Assembly: GCF_001746365.1 (NCBI RefSeq)
Contig: NZ_MJAJ01000044.1
Span: 1 to 64,000, forward strand
From: Streptomyces sp. LUP30
GTDB taxonomy: Bacteria; Actinomycetota; Actinomycetes; Streptomycetales; Streptomycetaceae
Direction: 5' to 3'
Length of the DNA: 64,000 bases
Under the pieces are notes generated by a model that had not been told where the DNA came from, ran no database searches, and saw nothing but the letters and a program-made list of their open reading frames with translations. This document shows, one piece after another, positions 33,226 through 40,929 of this stretch. Each line of letters opens with the position of its first letter. Position 1 is the stretch's first letter. The position numbers and the translations under genes were made by a program.

Positions 33226-33717
33226 TCACGGCCGGGCGTCGCCCCAGGCGCGCAGCCGGTGCTGGCTGTCGCAGTCGAGGTCATCGCCGTTGTGCGGGAA
33301 GCGGCCGCCGGTGGCGCGCAGTTCGGTGAGGACCTGCAGGAGGTCGCGCTCACCGTCCAGGACGGTGTCGATGTAGCCGTTTCCGCAGGTGCAGGGTGCA
33401 ATGAGGGTGAGGACGTCCTGCTCCTGGTCGCCGTCGACGGTGTGGTGCAGCCATAGGCCGCCGTCCAGGTAGGCGATGGCGCACGGCTCCAGGTCGGCCC
33501 CCGCGTGGGCGGGCCGGCCGGACCAGTCGTCGTCGTCCAGGGCCTTGCCGAGGGTGTCGGGGTAGACGTTCCAGACGTGGTCCAGAGCGGCCGTCTCCGC
33601 GTCGTCACGCTGTTCGTCCTCGCCCTGCACGCCGATCTCCAGGGCGATGTCGAAGAGCAGGGCGAGCGGTGAGTCCGCGCCGGCGGCGGCGGTGGGCGGG
33701 GTGAGGGTCTCGGTCAC
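33226..33717 (-). CDS. Hypothetical protein with CxC motif
   Basis: 163 residues from GTG with AAGGAG upstream. An acidic protein with the patterns LALLFDIALEIGVQGEDEQ, WNVYPDTLGKALDDDDW and IAPCTCGNGYIDTVL. Similar proteins are seen in Streptomyces transfer operons. No function assigned. Confidence 0.65.
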   Translation of the reverse strand: MTETLTPPTAAAGADSPLALLFDIALEIGVQGEDEQRDDAETAALDHVWNVYPDTLGKALDDDDWSGRPAHAGADLEPCAIAYLDGGLWLHHTVDGDQEQDVLTLIAPCTCGNGYIDTVLDGERDLLQVLTELRATGGRFPHNGDDLDCDSQHRLRAWGDARP

Positions 33718-33816
33718 GTGCAGCTCCTTCGGGTGTTCCGGGCGACCGGGCTGTCCGGTCCTCCGTGCCGCCCCCGGCCAGCTCAGGAGGCTGACCGGGG
33801 GCGGCACGGGGAGCCG

Positions 33817-34101
33817 TCAGAACGGGGGTTCGTCCGGCCAGGGGTCCCGGACGGGCCGGAGCCGGAGGGTTCGCGCGGGGCGGTCCCAGCACCAGCACAT
33901 CTCGCCGCCCGGGTAGAGGCCCTCGGACCACCAGCCGCCCTCACCCCGGCAGTCGGGGCAGTTCGGGCGGGGCCTGGGGGAGAGCCGGATGGCGTTCCGG
34001 GAGACGGCCAGCTCCCAGGCGCCGGCCTTGAGAGCAACGGCGGCCGCCGTGGCGGTGAGCGGTACGGCGGCCGCGAGCAGCAGAGCGGTTCGGGCGCGCA
34101 C
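33817..34101 (-). CDS. Small membrane or secreted zinc-finger protein
   Basis: 94 residues from GTG. An N-terminal hydrophobic helix (ALLLAAAVPLTATAAAVALKAG) is followed by a CPDC...CWCW region likely to bind zinc. The start is 5 bases after the upstream stop. It could be a signal-anchored protein of the transfer apparatus. Confidence 0.6.
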   Translation of the reverse strand: MRARTALLLAAAVPLTATAAAVALKAGAWELAVSRNAIRLSPRPRPNCPDCRGEGGWWSEGLYPGGEMCWCWDRPARTLRLRPVRDPWPDEPPF

Positions 34102-34106
34102 CGCGT

Positions 34107-34655
34107 TCAGTTCCGGGGCGGGTGCGGCAGGACCAGGAACTGGGTGCCCGTGCCGCGGCGCCGGGCGGCCAGGAAGTCGGGCTCCGCCTTGACGAGCTGG
34201 AGCATCGTCTCCTTGATGAAGTCCGACGGGCGCTGGAGGTCGACACGGTCCGCGTGGAAGTCGCTCAGGTAGACGGGGTGGCGGCCGGTGCCGGGCATGC
34301 GCAGGCCCCACAGCCGGTCGCGCACGATCTTCGCGGCCTGGTCGTCGTCGGGCGCGGCCGGGATGCCCCGGTCCAGCGCGCGGCAGTTGGCCGCGTGCGT
34401 GTTGGCGAGGTCGGCGGCCTCCTTCTCCGTCAGCCGGCTGCTGCGGCTGGTGCTGGCTGCGCGGTAGGTGCAGCCGAGGCACGCGGCGGCGAAGGACGAC
34501 GTCCCTCGGTCGCCGTCGGCGGTGTAGACGAGGACGATCGCGCCCTCTCGTTCTCCGACGACGCCGCGGTATCGCTGGACGACGATCGTGCCGTCCGGCG
34601 TCCACGTCGCCGTCTCCTGCGCCTCGGGACGGCGGGCGAACAGGGTGCTGAGCAT
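34107..34655 (-). CDS. Hypothetical protein
   Basis: 182 residues from the ATG opening MLSTLFARRPEAQ with GAAGGAGAG upstream. A beta-rich N-terminal half with CLGCTYR is followed by a helical EKEAADLANTHAANC and a C-terminal strand. The mix CxxC...C suggests metal binding. Not recognised. Confidence 0.66.
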   Translation of the reverse strand: MLSTLFARRPEAQETATWTPDGTIVVQRYRGVVGEREGAIVLVYTADGDRGTSSFAAACLGCTYRAASTSRSSRLTEKEAADLANTHAANCRALDRGIPAAPDDDQAAKIVRDRLWGLRMPGTGRHPVYLSDFHADRVDLQRPSDFIKETMLQLVKAEPDFLAARRRGTGTQFLVLPHPPRN

Positions 34656-34684
34656 GGGTGACTCTCCTTCGGGATGGTCGTTGG

Positions 34685-35146
34685 TCAGGCCGCGAGTCGG
34701 TGGGTGGCCGGGGAGGTCATGACCGTTTCGGGGCTGGGTTCGAAGCCCTTGTGGCACGGGTCGCAGACGCCTTGGGTGCGCAGCGGGAGGCAGAAGTAGT
34801 ACCGGCGCCTGCACCGGGGACAGGTGCTCCTTGCGGCCATCGCCTGGTCCAGGGCCCGCTCCTGAGCGAGCGTCGGGACGCGCTTGGGCGTCGCCAGATC
34901 GACACGGAGCAGGAAGCCCCGGGTGGGGTGGTTGCACGACTGGTCGGGCCGGTACGAGCAGTACTTGCAGCGCAGGATCGCGACCGGGCCGTCGTTGGCG
35001 CCGGGGCTGAGGCCCATGTCCCGAAGCTGACGCCTGGTGGCTAAGCCTTCGGGGACCGCGGCGCGGTCAAACTCGGGCAGCAGGGCCTCGCTGCGCGGCA
35101 CCCGCTTCACCTCGCGGCGACGGCGCCGCTTCCTGGCGCGCGGCAT
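34685..35146 (-). CDS. Zinc-finger protein with RRQLRDMGLSPG motif
   Basis: 153 residues from the ATG 5 bases after GGAGG. A very basic N-terminus (RARKRRRRREVKR) precedes RRQLRDMGLSPG, a motif repeated in Streptomyces transfer-gene proteins, then CKYC...C, CPRC and CDPC pairs. Nucleic-acid binding is likely. Confidence 0.7.
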   Translation of the reverse strand: MPRARKRRRRREVKRVPRSEALLPEFDRAAVPEGLATRRQLRDMGLSPGANDGPVAILRCKYCSYRPDQSCNHPTRGFLLRVDLATPKRVPTLAQERALDQAMAARSTCPRCRRRYYFCLPLRTQGVCDPCHKGFEPSPETVMTSPATHRLAA

Positions 35147-35357
35147 CACTGCCTCCAGGTGCCGGGCAGCCGGACGGGGCGCTGCGGGTAGCGGGGGCCG
35201 GGACGCATGGGCCGGGGCCGGCCGATCCGGCGGCGCGGTCGGGGGATGAGCACGGGCGGTTCCTCCAGCGGGTCGGTGGCAGGGACGGCCGCGCCCCGCC
35301 GGCGAGGTGGCTGCCGGGCGGGGGCGCGGTGGTGCGGTGCGGCTGGGGGGGCTGCGG

Positions 35358-35588
35358 CTACGGGGCGTCGTCGGGGGCCGCCGTGGTGGGCGACGTCGTG
35401 GCCGACGGGCTGTGGGACGGGGAGGTCTGGCCGTCCGCGTTGGCGTGGGAGGCGAGGACGACGGCCAGGGCGACCCCGGCGGCCAGCAGCAGGCGCAGCA
35501 GGAGCGGCGTCTTCGCCTTGGACGGGACGGCGTGCCCGGTGGGTATGAACCATCCCTGCACCGGCTTCGGCGGGGTGTTCTGCGGCAT
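35358..35588 (-). CDS. Small single-pass membrane protein
   Basis: 76 residues. A hydrophobic helix (LLLRLLLAAGVALAVVLA, about 29-46) is followed by an S/T/P-rich tail. AAGGAG lies 10 bases before the ATG. Typical small accessory protein of Streptomyces transfer operons. The 211 bases between its stop and the upstream edge of the zinc-finger gene hold no convincing gene. Confidence 0.65.
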   Translation of the reverse strand: MPQNTPPKPVQGWFIPTGHAVPSKAKTPLLLRLLLAAGVALAVVLASHANADGQTSPSHSPSATTSPTTAAPDDAP

Positions 35589-35698
35589 GACGGATCTCCT
35601 TGCGGATCGGCGGTGTTGGGGGTGGCGCGCAGGCCGGTCGGCCAGTGAGGCCCTCGGGCGCACGGCGGCGCTCGAGGACCAGGCGGGTCGACGGGATG

Positions 35699-36526
35699 TC
35701 AGCGCTGCTGGAACTGGTGGACGTTGTCGGGGGTGTCATCGCCCGGGGCGTGCGGGGCCGGGAGGTGGATCTCGGCTTTGACCTCGGGCCGGAACTCGGG
35801 GGCCGGGTTGTGGATGTGGGTGACCCTGATCGGGCGCAGGCTCAGCCCGCGCAGCGCGAGCACCGAGGATGCGGTCCAGGCGAGGGCGGCGAGCCCAGTG
35901 GCGATGGTGCGGCCGTCGGCGGGGGCGGCACTCCACACCATGGCGATGCTGGCCGCACCCCAGGCTGTCCAGGTGAAGCGGGCGCCGGTGTTTCCGGCGA
36001 ACCCGCCGATCAGGCCGAACAGCCCGGCGAGCTGCCAGACGGTGTAGACGGTGGATCCGCTGATCGCGAGCGAGGGGGAGTGGGCCGCGATGTACGAGCG
36101 GATCGGCTGGTCGATCACGGCGAAGACGCCACTGGAGGTGTTGGCGCCGACCTGCACGCGCGGCATGGCGGTCAGCAGCCGGTGCAGCGCGTCGGCCAGG
36201 ACGTCGGTCGCGCCGTTCAGCAGGATGATGACCATGCAGATGCCGGCGAGTCCGACCGCCGCCTTCACCCAGTTCGCCATGCCGTGCCAGCCGAGTTCCG
36301 GGGCCTGGCGCAGGTCCTCCCAGCGGTCGTGCAGCATACCGCCGTCGTCCCACGCGTCGTCCCACCACTCGCGCAGTGCGGCGAGGCGCGGCTGCTTCGC
36401 GCTCTGGTAGTTCCCGGCCGGGGGCGGCGGGAAGGCGAAGGGCTGTTCCACGTTCTGACCGAGCTGGAGGAAGTCCGGCTGGTCGGCGTTCGGGGCCTGG
36501 CGGTCGCGGTCGTTGTGGTCAGCCAC
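35699..36526 (-). CDS. Multi-pass membrane protein of the transfer operon
   Basis: 275 residues from GTG with AAGGAG upstream. An acidic, Trp-rich N-terminus is followed by four to five hydrophobic segments between 85 and 235 (for example WVKAAVGLAGICMVIILLNG and VYTVWQLAGLFGLIGGFAG) and a polar tail. The layout is like the Spd spread proteins that move plasmids between hyphal compartments, but sequence identity to them is not visible. Confidence 0.7.
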   Translation of the reverse strand: MADHNDRDRQAPNADQPDFLQLGQNVEQPFAFPPPPAGNYQSAKQPRLAALREWWDDAWDDGGMLHDRWEDLRQAPELGWHGMANWVKAAVGLAGICMVIILLNGATDVLADALHRLLTAMPRVQVGANTSSGVFAVIDQPIRSYIAAHSPSLAISGSTVYTVWQLAGLFGLIGGFAGNTGARFTWTAWGAASIAMVWSAAPADGRTIATGLAALAWTASSVLALRGLSLRPIRVTHIHNPAPEFRPEVKAEIHLPAPHAPGDDTPDNVHQFQQR

Positions 36527-36719
36527 GGTCGGGATCTCCTTGGGAGTCGTTGGTGAGCGCGCGGTGCGGGCCGGGCGGCCTGCTTCGGCACCCGCTTAGG
36601 CGCACAGAGCGGCAGGTTCGGGGGCCGGGGCGGGTTGTCCGGAGGTGTGCGCGGGGATCTGTTGGAAGGGCCTGGTGGTGCGTCAGGCTGTGTGCCACAA
36701 GGTGAAAGGGGGCGGCGCG

Positions 36720-36938
36720 ATGGGCTGGTTCACGCGCGATGAGCCGGAGGGCGTCGTGTTCGACTCGGTGATCGCCGACGGGGTGATCTGGCCGGCGTAC
36801 ACGGACGACGACGGCGTGCTGTGGCTCGATGTCGAGGACGACGTGGAAGTCGTCGTGGACGGCGCGATCGTCGACGGCGTCATCTACGACGCGTGGGTCG
36901 ATGACAACGGGCGCATCCTGATCGACCTGGAGAGCTGA
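36720..36938 (+). CDS. Small acidic beta-rich protein
   Basis: 72 residues from ATG after AAAGGGGGC. Repeated strands built on GV-x-W/Y and D-rich turns: VIADGVIWPAYTDDDGVLWL and VVVDGAIVDGVIYDAW form two similar halves. It is the only rightward gene in about 20 kb, which makes it stand out. Function unknown; an inhibitor-like or DNA-mimic acidic protein is possible. Confidence 0.65.
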   Translation: MGWFTRDEPEGVVFDSVIADGVIWPAYTDDDGVLWLDVEDDVEVVVDGAIVDGVIYDAWVDDNGRILIDLES

Positions 36939-36959
36939 CCGCTCCGGGCCACCTGGCCC

Positions 36960-36992
36960 GTACTCGACACCCGGCGTGCGGGGTTCGAGTAC
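36960..36992. terminator. Bidirectional terminator
   Basis: GTACTCGA...TCGAGTAC with an imperfect inner stem lies between convergent stops at 36938 and 37009. Confidence 0.65.
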
Positions 36993-37008
36993 GAAGCAGG
37001 CGGCCCGG

Positions 37009-37578
37009 TCAGTGGTTGTTCGTCGTCGACGACGTGGACCGGCCGAACCAGCGGCTGGTGTTGTTGTTGGTCACGTGCGTCTCGTTGTGGATGTGCGTGC
37101 GGCCGCCGCCCCCGCCACCGCCCGTGACCTTGATGAGCAGCCACAGGGCGAGCCCCACGACCACGGCCCCGGTGCCGCCGGCGGCCGCTATGCCCGCGAA
37201 GGCCTGCCCCAGGCCCCAGCCGATCCCGGCGCCGGCTGCCCCGGCGCCGATGCCGCCCGCGGCGACCAGTTGGGCGCGCGGGTCGAAGAGCGGGACAGGG
37301 GTGAGGTCGCGCTGGGGCGGGGCGGGCATCGTCTCGTAGTGGCGGTAGCCGGCGGGCAGCATCTCGCGCGGCACGGCCATGAACTGGTTGCCCGGGCCCG
37401 GGATCCACACCATCTGGGCGCGCTCGCCGGAGAGTTCCACGGTGCCGGTGGAGGCGGCGAGGATCTGGAGCGTGCGGGCCTGCGCCATCGCTTCGGCCAC
37501 CGGGTCGACGGCGACGGGCAGGTGCTGGGGGCTGGTGACGGCCCCCTCGTGGGGGCGCTGCGTGCCGGAGTCGTACAT
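37009..37578 (-). CDS. Glycine-rich membrane protein
   Basis: 189 residues from the ATG opening MYDSGTQRPHEG. A soluble first half with VWIPGPGNQFMAVPREMLPAGYRHYE is followed by a Gly/Ala-rich hydrophobic stretch of about 55 residues, likely two membrane helices, then GGGGGGG and an N/T/H-rich tail. Similar genes lie upstream of FtsK-like transfer genes in other actinomycete plasmids. Confidence 0.68.
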   Translation of the reverse strand: MYDSGTQRPHEGAVTSPQHLPVAVDPVAEAMAQARTLQILAASTGTVELSGERAQMVWIPGPGNQFMAVPREMLPAGYRHYETMPAPPQRDLTPVPLFDPRAQLVAAGGIGAGAAGAGIGWGLGQAFAGIAAAGGTGAVVVGLALWLLIKVTGGGGGGGRTHIHNETHVTNNNTSRWFGRSTSSTTNNH

Positions 37579-37601
37579 GGCGGTGGTCCTCTCGGATGCA
37601 G

Positions 37602-37638
37602 GCTGCCCGCCGCACCCGGAAGGGGTGCGGCGGGCAGC
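37602..37638. terminator. Intra-operon hairpin
   Basis: Perfect 16-bp arms GCTGCCCGCCGCACCC and GGGTGCGGCGGGCAGC around a 5-base loop lie just after the gene ending at 37659; likely terminator or attenuator. Confidence 0.75.
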
Positions 37639-37658
37639 AGGGGGTGCGGGGCGGTCGG

Positions 37659-37898
37659 TTACGCGTTGCCGCGCCGGACGGCGGCGTCCAGGTCGGAGAG
37701 CGTCAGGTACTGCGGAAGCGGCCGGGTCGTGGCGGGCTCCGGGAGCTGGACGTGCGGCCGGCGGCCGGTGTGCACCAGGTCGTCGATGAGCGCCTGGACG
37801 TCGGGCTGCCCGGGTGCGGTGGGCCAGCCGACGATGGTGGTGGCCGCATCGAGCGTGAGGCGGATGCGCGTGACGGGGCGGCTTGTCGGTTCGGGCAC
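37659..37898 (-). CDS. Small hypothetical protein
   Basis: 79 residues from GTG with GAAAGGA upstream. RIRLTLDAATTIVGWPTAP, ALIDDLVHTGRRPHVQLPE and a C-terminal YLTLSDLDAAVRRGNA suggest a small alpha/beta fold. Seen often beside FtsK-like transfer genes; function unknown. Confidence 0.65.
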   Translation of the reverse strand: MPEPTSRPVTRIRLTLDAATTIVGWPTAPGQPDVQALIDDLVHTGRRPHVQLPEPATTRPLPQYLTLSDLDAAVRRGNA

Positions 37899-37921
37899 GG
37901 GGATCCTTTCGCGGGGCCGGG

Positions 37922-38110
37922 TCAGAGTGAGGAGACCCAGCCGGTGATGTTGGTGATCGCGCCGTTGATGGCGGGTGCGATGCCGGTGGAGGCGAGCAGG
38001 AACCCGAGCAGTGCGGCCGCCAGGGCGGGCCACAGCCGCAGGTAGCCGGTGCGCAGCAGCGCCAGGACGATGACGGCGGCGACGACAACGAGGGACAGGG
38101 AGATGACCAC
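37922..38110 (-). CDS. Small two-helix membrane protein
   Basis: 62 residues from GTG. Two membrane helices (ISLSLVVVAAVIVLALL and LWPALAAALLGFLLASTG) cover most of the protein, ending AINGAITNITGWVSSL. Proteins like this accompany FtsK-like ATPases in Streptomyces transfer operons. Confidence 0.68.
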   Translation of the reverse strand: MVISLSLVVVAAVIVLALLRTGYLRLWPALAAALLGFLLASTGIAPAINGAITNITGWVSSL

Positions 38111-38143
38111 GGCGGCGCGGGCTCCTTCGCTTGAGGGGAGGGG

Positions 38144-39565
38144 CTAGTTGTTCTTGAGGGCGGTCAGGGTGTTGCGGACGCTGCCGAGTCGGACCTGGCG
38201 GCCGCCGTCGGCGTTGACGGCCTCGAGGACCGCAGCTGCGTCCATGTCGCCGTCGGAGTCCTCCAGGACGGCCTGGACGCGTTCGGCGAGCGTGCGGGTG
38301 CGGGGCTTGGTCGGCTCGGGCATCGCGGGGCCCGGTGCGGCGGCGCGCTTCTTGCCGCCGGAGCGGCGAGCGCCGCCTCCGCCTTCGCCGTCCTCGTCTT
38401 CCTCTTCCATGGGGAAGATCGCGGCGTATGCCTCGGGGCCGTCCAGGCGTCCGGCGTAGGCGTCGCCCGCGTCGTCCCAGGAGGCTTTCTCCAGCTGCGC
38501 GACGGGGCCGTCGCCGTACAGGGCGAGCATCTCGGGGTCCAGGCCCTCCACCGGGGTGGTGCTGCCGACGTTGAAGAACCGGAAGCGTGAGGTGGGGGAG
38601 GGGCCGGACAGCAGGTAGCCGCTGCCCTGGGTGCCAGGCGCGTCTTCGTCGGCGGCCTCGTCGAACTGCGAGACGAGCTTGATGGCCCCGGAGTACTTCG
38701 GGATCGGGGCGAGGGACTGCCCGGCGGCCAGCAGGCCGTCGGAGACCAGCTGGCGCATCATCGTCGACGTCCAGCGCAGCAGGATGACTTCGCCGTCCTT
38801 GAGCATGCCGCGCAGCGTGTCCGAGCCGCCCAGCTCCTCGAGGTGGCCGGCCTGCGCGGACAGGTGCACACCGATACCGAGCGAGCGGCCGGTGCGGCCG
38901 ATGTCCTTGATGTAGTAGGTCGCCTCGTCGCGGAACGGGGCGCCCTTCTCCAGCAGCCGGTTCGCTTCGTCGATCCGCAGGGACAGCAGCGGGTCGGGCC
39001 GGTTCATCAGGAACTTGGAACGGCCGGCCTCCGCGTAGCGAATCTGGCGTCCCTGCATGACCAGCCACATCGTGCGCAGCTGCGCCATCGCGCCTTCCGG
39101 CGTGGTGACGAACCAGTCGACGTTGTCGCGGGCCTCGGGAACGGACTGGCCGCCCTTGAGGTCCGAGAGGAACGTGACGATCCCGGAGCGCTTCTCCGCC
39201 GCCAGGATCACCTGCAGACCGGTCGACTTGCCCGCGCCGGTCGTACCGAACAGCAGACCGCGCTGCGCCGATCCGGCCTTCGGGTCGTACAGGCGCATCC
39301 TCGCGGGGCGGCCGTTGTGGTAGCTGCCGACCCAGATGCGGCCCTGGTCGTCCATGGCGAGCTCGCGGGGGTCGGGCAGTTCGACGTCGGCGAGCGGGTC
39401 GGACGGATAGATCGTGACCAGGGCGTGGTTCATGCCGTCGGTCTCGATCGCGAGCCTGCTGGGGTCCTCGATCCGAAGGGCGGAAGCGAGGCGGATCGGG
39501 TCGTAGGCGATCAGGTCCCCGGGAGGGGCCTCAACGGTGAGTTCGTAGATGGTCTCGGCAGTCAT
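38144..39565 (-). CDS. FtsK/TraB-like transfer ATPase
   Basis: 473 residues. P-loop GTTGAGKST (107-115), a Walker B region LLSLRIDEANRLL and an RecA-like core with FLSDLKGGQ. The C-terminal 60 residues after an acidic and Gly-rich linker form a winged-helix-like module (DAAAVLEAVNADGGRQVRLGSVRNTLTAL). No membrane segment; the overlapping upstream gene supplies one. This is the more plasmid-like of the two FtsK relatives here and a candidate TraB-type pump. Confidence 0.82.
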   Translation of the reverse strand: MTAETIYELTVEAPPGDLIAYDPIRLASALRIEDPSRLAIETDGMNHALVTIYPSDPLADVELPDPRELAMDDQGRIWVGSYHNGRPARMRLYDPKAGSAQRGLLFGTTGAGKSTGLQVILAAEKRSGIVTFLSDLKGGQSVPEARDNVDWFVTTPEGAMAQLRTMWLVMQGRQIRYAEAGRSKFLMNRPDPLLSLRIDEANRLLEKGAPFRDEATYYIKDIGRTGRSLGIGVHLSAQAGHLEELGGSDTLRGMLKDGEVILLRWTSTMMRQLVSDGLLAAGQSLAPIPKYSGAIKLVSQFDEAADEDAPGTQGSGYLLSGPSPTSRFRFFNVGSTTPVEGLDPEMLALYGDGPVAQLEKASWDDAGDAYAGRLDGPEAYAAIFPMEEEDEDGEGGGGARRSGGKKRAAAPGPAMPEPTKPRTRTLAERVQAVLEDSDGDMDAAAVLEAVNADGGRQVRLGSVRNTLTALKNN

Positions 39566-40392
39566 GCGCCCAGCTCCTTTTCGATGTTGACGGCGCGGAT
39601 GGAGGTGATGACGGTGCCGGGCATGCCCTTGGGGGCGACGTTCTGTGCCCAGTGCGTGTACGGGTCGTCGGCCTCTTCGGCGGGGGCCGTGCCGACGGTC
39701 AGGCGGCGTACTCCGGCGCCCTGCCGGGGCACGGGGGTGATGGCCAGTTCGTCCTCCGGCCAGTTCAGGGCGGCGGACAGCTCCAGCAGGTTGATCGTCG
39801 GGACGGGCTTGCCGGGGACGGTGGAGCGGATCACGGCGCGCATCGAGCGGCCGCCGGTGTCCTCCACCTGTTCCAGCACGGTGTTGGGGGCGGCGCCGTC
39901 CTCGATGGCGACGCGCTGCGCCCAGAACGCGGCGGCGGGGTGCTGCGGTCCGGCCGGGGCGCTCTCCACCAGGAGCTCCCGGCTCTGTTCGACCGCCTGG
40001 GGGGTCAGCGACGGCTCACGGCCGGCGAGGACCTTCGCGATCCGGGCGGGGCGCACCCTGAGGACGACCGCCGTCCACACGGCGTCGGCCAGCAGGTCCC
40101 ACCACCAGTCCAGGCCGGACCAGATCCGCTGGGTGGTGAGCATCGCGGCCAGCGAGAGCGACGGGGACAGGTACAGGGCCATGGCCGCGTCCAGCGCGCG
40201 GCCCTTGGGCAGCGTCGCCGACCAGACGGTGCCGTATCCGGCGGCCAGGAGGGCGCCGCACACGGTCGTGCTGTAGGTGTCCGGCCAGAAGGCTCCGGCC
40301 GCGAGGGCTCCGGTGCCGGCCACGGTGGCGGCGCGGCCGAAGACGTCGCGGGCCAGGGCGATCCGGCCGCGCAGGGGACCGAGGGGAATCAT
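39562..40392 (-). CDS. Membrane partner of the transfer ATPase
   Basis: 276 residues. Two or three membrane segments in the first 115 (GTGALAAGAFWPDTYS region and LLADAVWTAVVLRV) are followed by a soluble domain with VLEQVEDTGGRSMRAVIRSTVPGK. Its stop overlaps the ATPase start (ATGA), a sign of complex formation: a membrane half and an ATPase half of one pump. Confidence 0.72.
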   Translation of the reverse strand: MIPLGPLRGRIALARDVFGRAATVAGTGALAAGAFWPDTYSTTVCGALLAAGYGTVWSATLPKGRALDAAMALYLSPSLSLAAMLTTQRIWSGLDWWWDLLADAVWTAVVLRVRPARIAKVLAGREPSLTPQAVEQSRELLVESAPAGPQHPAAAFWAQRVAIEDGAAPNTVLEQVEDTGGRSMRAVIRSTVPGKPVPTINLLELSAALNWPEDELAITPVPRQGAGVRRLTVGTAPAEEADDPYTHWAQNVAPKGMPGTVITSIRAVNIEKELGA

Positions 40393-40421
40393 CGGGGTGC
40401 AGCTCCTTTGCGGGCATGGGG

Positions 40422-40458
40422 AAGGGCGGCGGGCCCCTGGGTGGGGTCCGCCGCCCTT
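40422..40458. terminator. Intra-operon hairpin
   Basis: Arms AAGGGCGGCGGGCCCC and GGGGTCCGCCGCCCTT (one wobble) lie between the genes at 40392 and 40484. Confidence 0.65.
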
Positions 40459-40483
40459 GCGCGATGCGGGGGTTGGGGGCCGG

Positions 40484-40918
40484 TCAGCGGTTGCTGTAGA
40501 AGCTGCGGTCGGCCATGGGTACGGACATCCGGTTCGCGGCGTCGGCGACGGGTCCGTAGTCGGCGATGTGGGCGTCGGCGGTTTCGTGGAAGAGCGTGGA
40601 CATCTCCTCGCACTCCGCCGCCATGGCTTCGGCCTCTTCGAGAGCCGAGAGCATCACGGTCGCCGCGTCGCGGTGTTCGGCGATGGTGTCCGTGTCGACG
40701 GTCTTCGCGGCGGCCAGGTCGGCGAGGCGGTTCACCTGCTTCGCGCAGTTGTCCACGTACTTGAAGGTGGAGCGCACCGTCTCGGACAGGCCGATCATCT
40801 TGGCGCTGGCGGCGGTGAGCTGCACGATGACGACGCCGTAGCGGATGCCTTCACCGAGCACCGCGCCGGTCTTGGCGAGGGCGCCGCCGATGCGGGGGAC
40901 CAGTTCGGACGACGACAT
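40484..40918 (-). CDS. Helical hypothetical protein of the transfer operon
   Basis: 144 residues, mostly helical (VRSTFKYVDNCAKQVNRLADLAAAK, then AEAMAAECEEMSTLFHETADAH) with a hydrophobic N-terminal stretch (YGVVIVQLTAASAKMIGL). AGGAGGT is 6 bases before the ATG. Its C-terminal helical character resembles the tail of the long disordered protein upstream. Confidence 0.65.
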   Translation of the reverse strand: MSSSELVPRIGGALAKTGAVLGEGIRYGVVIVQLTAASAKMIGLSETVRSTFKYVDNCAKQVNRLADLAAAKTVDTDTIAEHRDAATVMLSALEEAEAMAAECEEMSTLFHETADAHIADYGPVADAANRMSVPMADRSFYSNR

Positions 40919-40929
40919 GGGCGTACCTC

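Noticed and set aside
35150..35357. Possible short proline/arginine-rich gene between the zinc-finger and membrane genes
   Set aside because: The in-frame reading has no ATG, GTG or TTG with a ribosome site, only an overlap with the next start.
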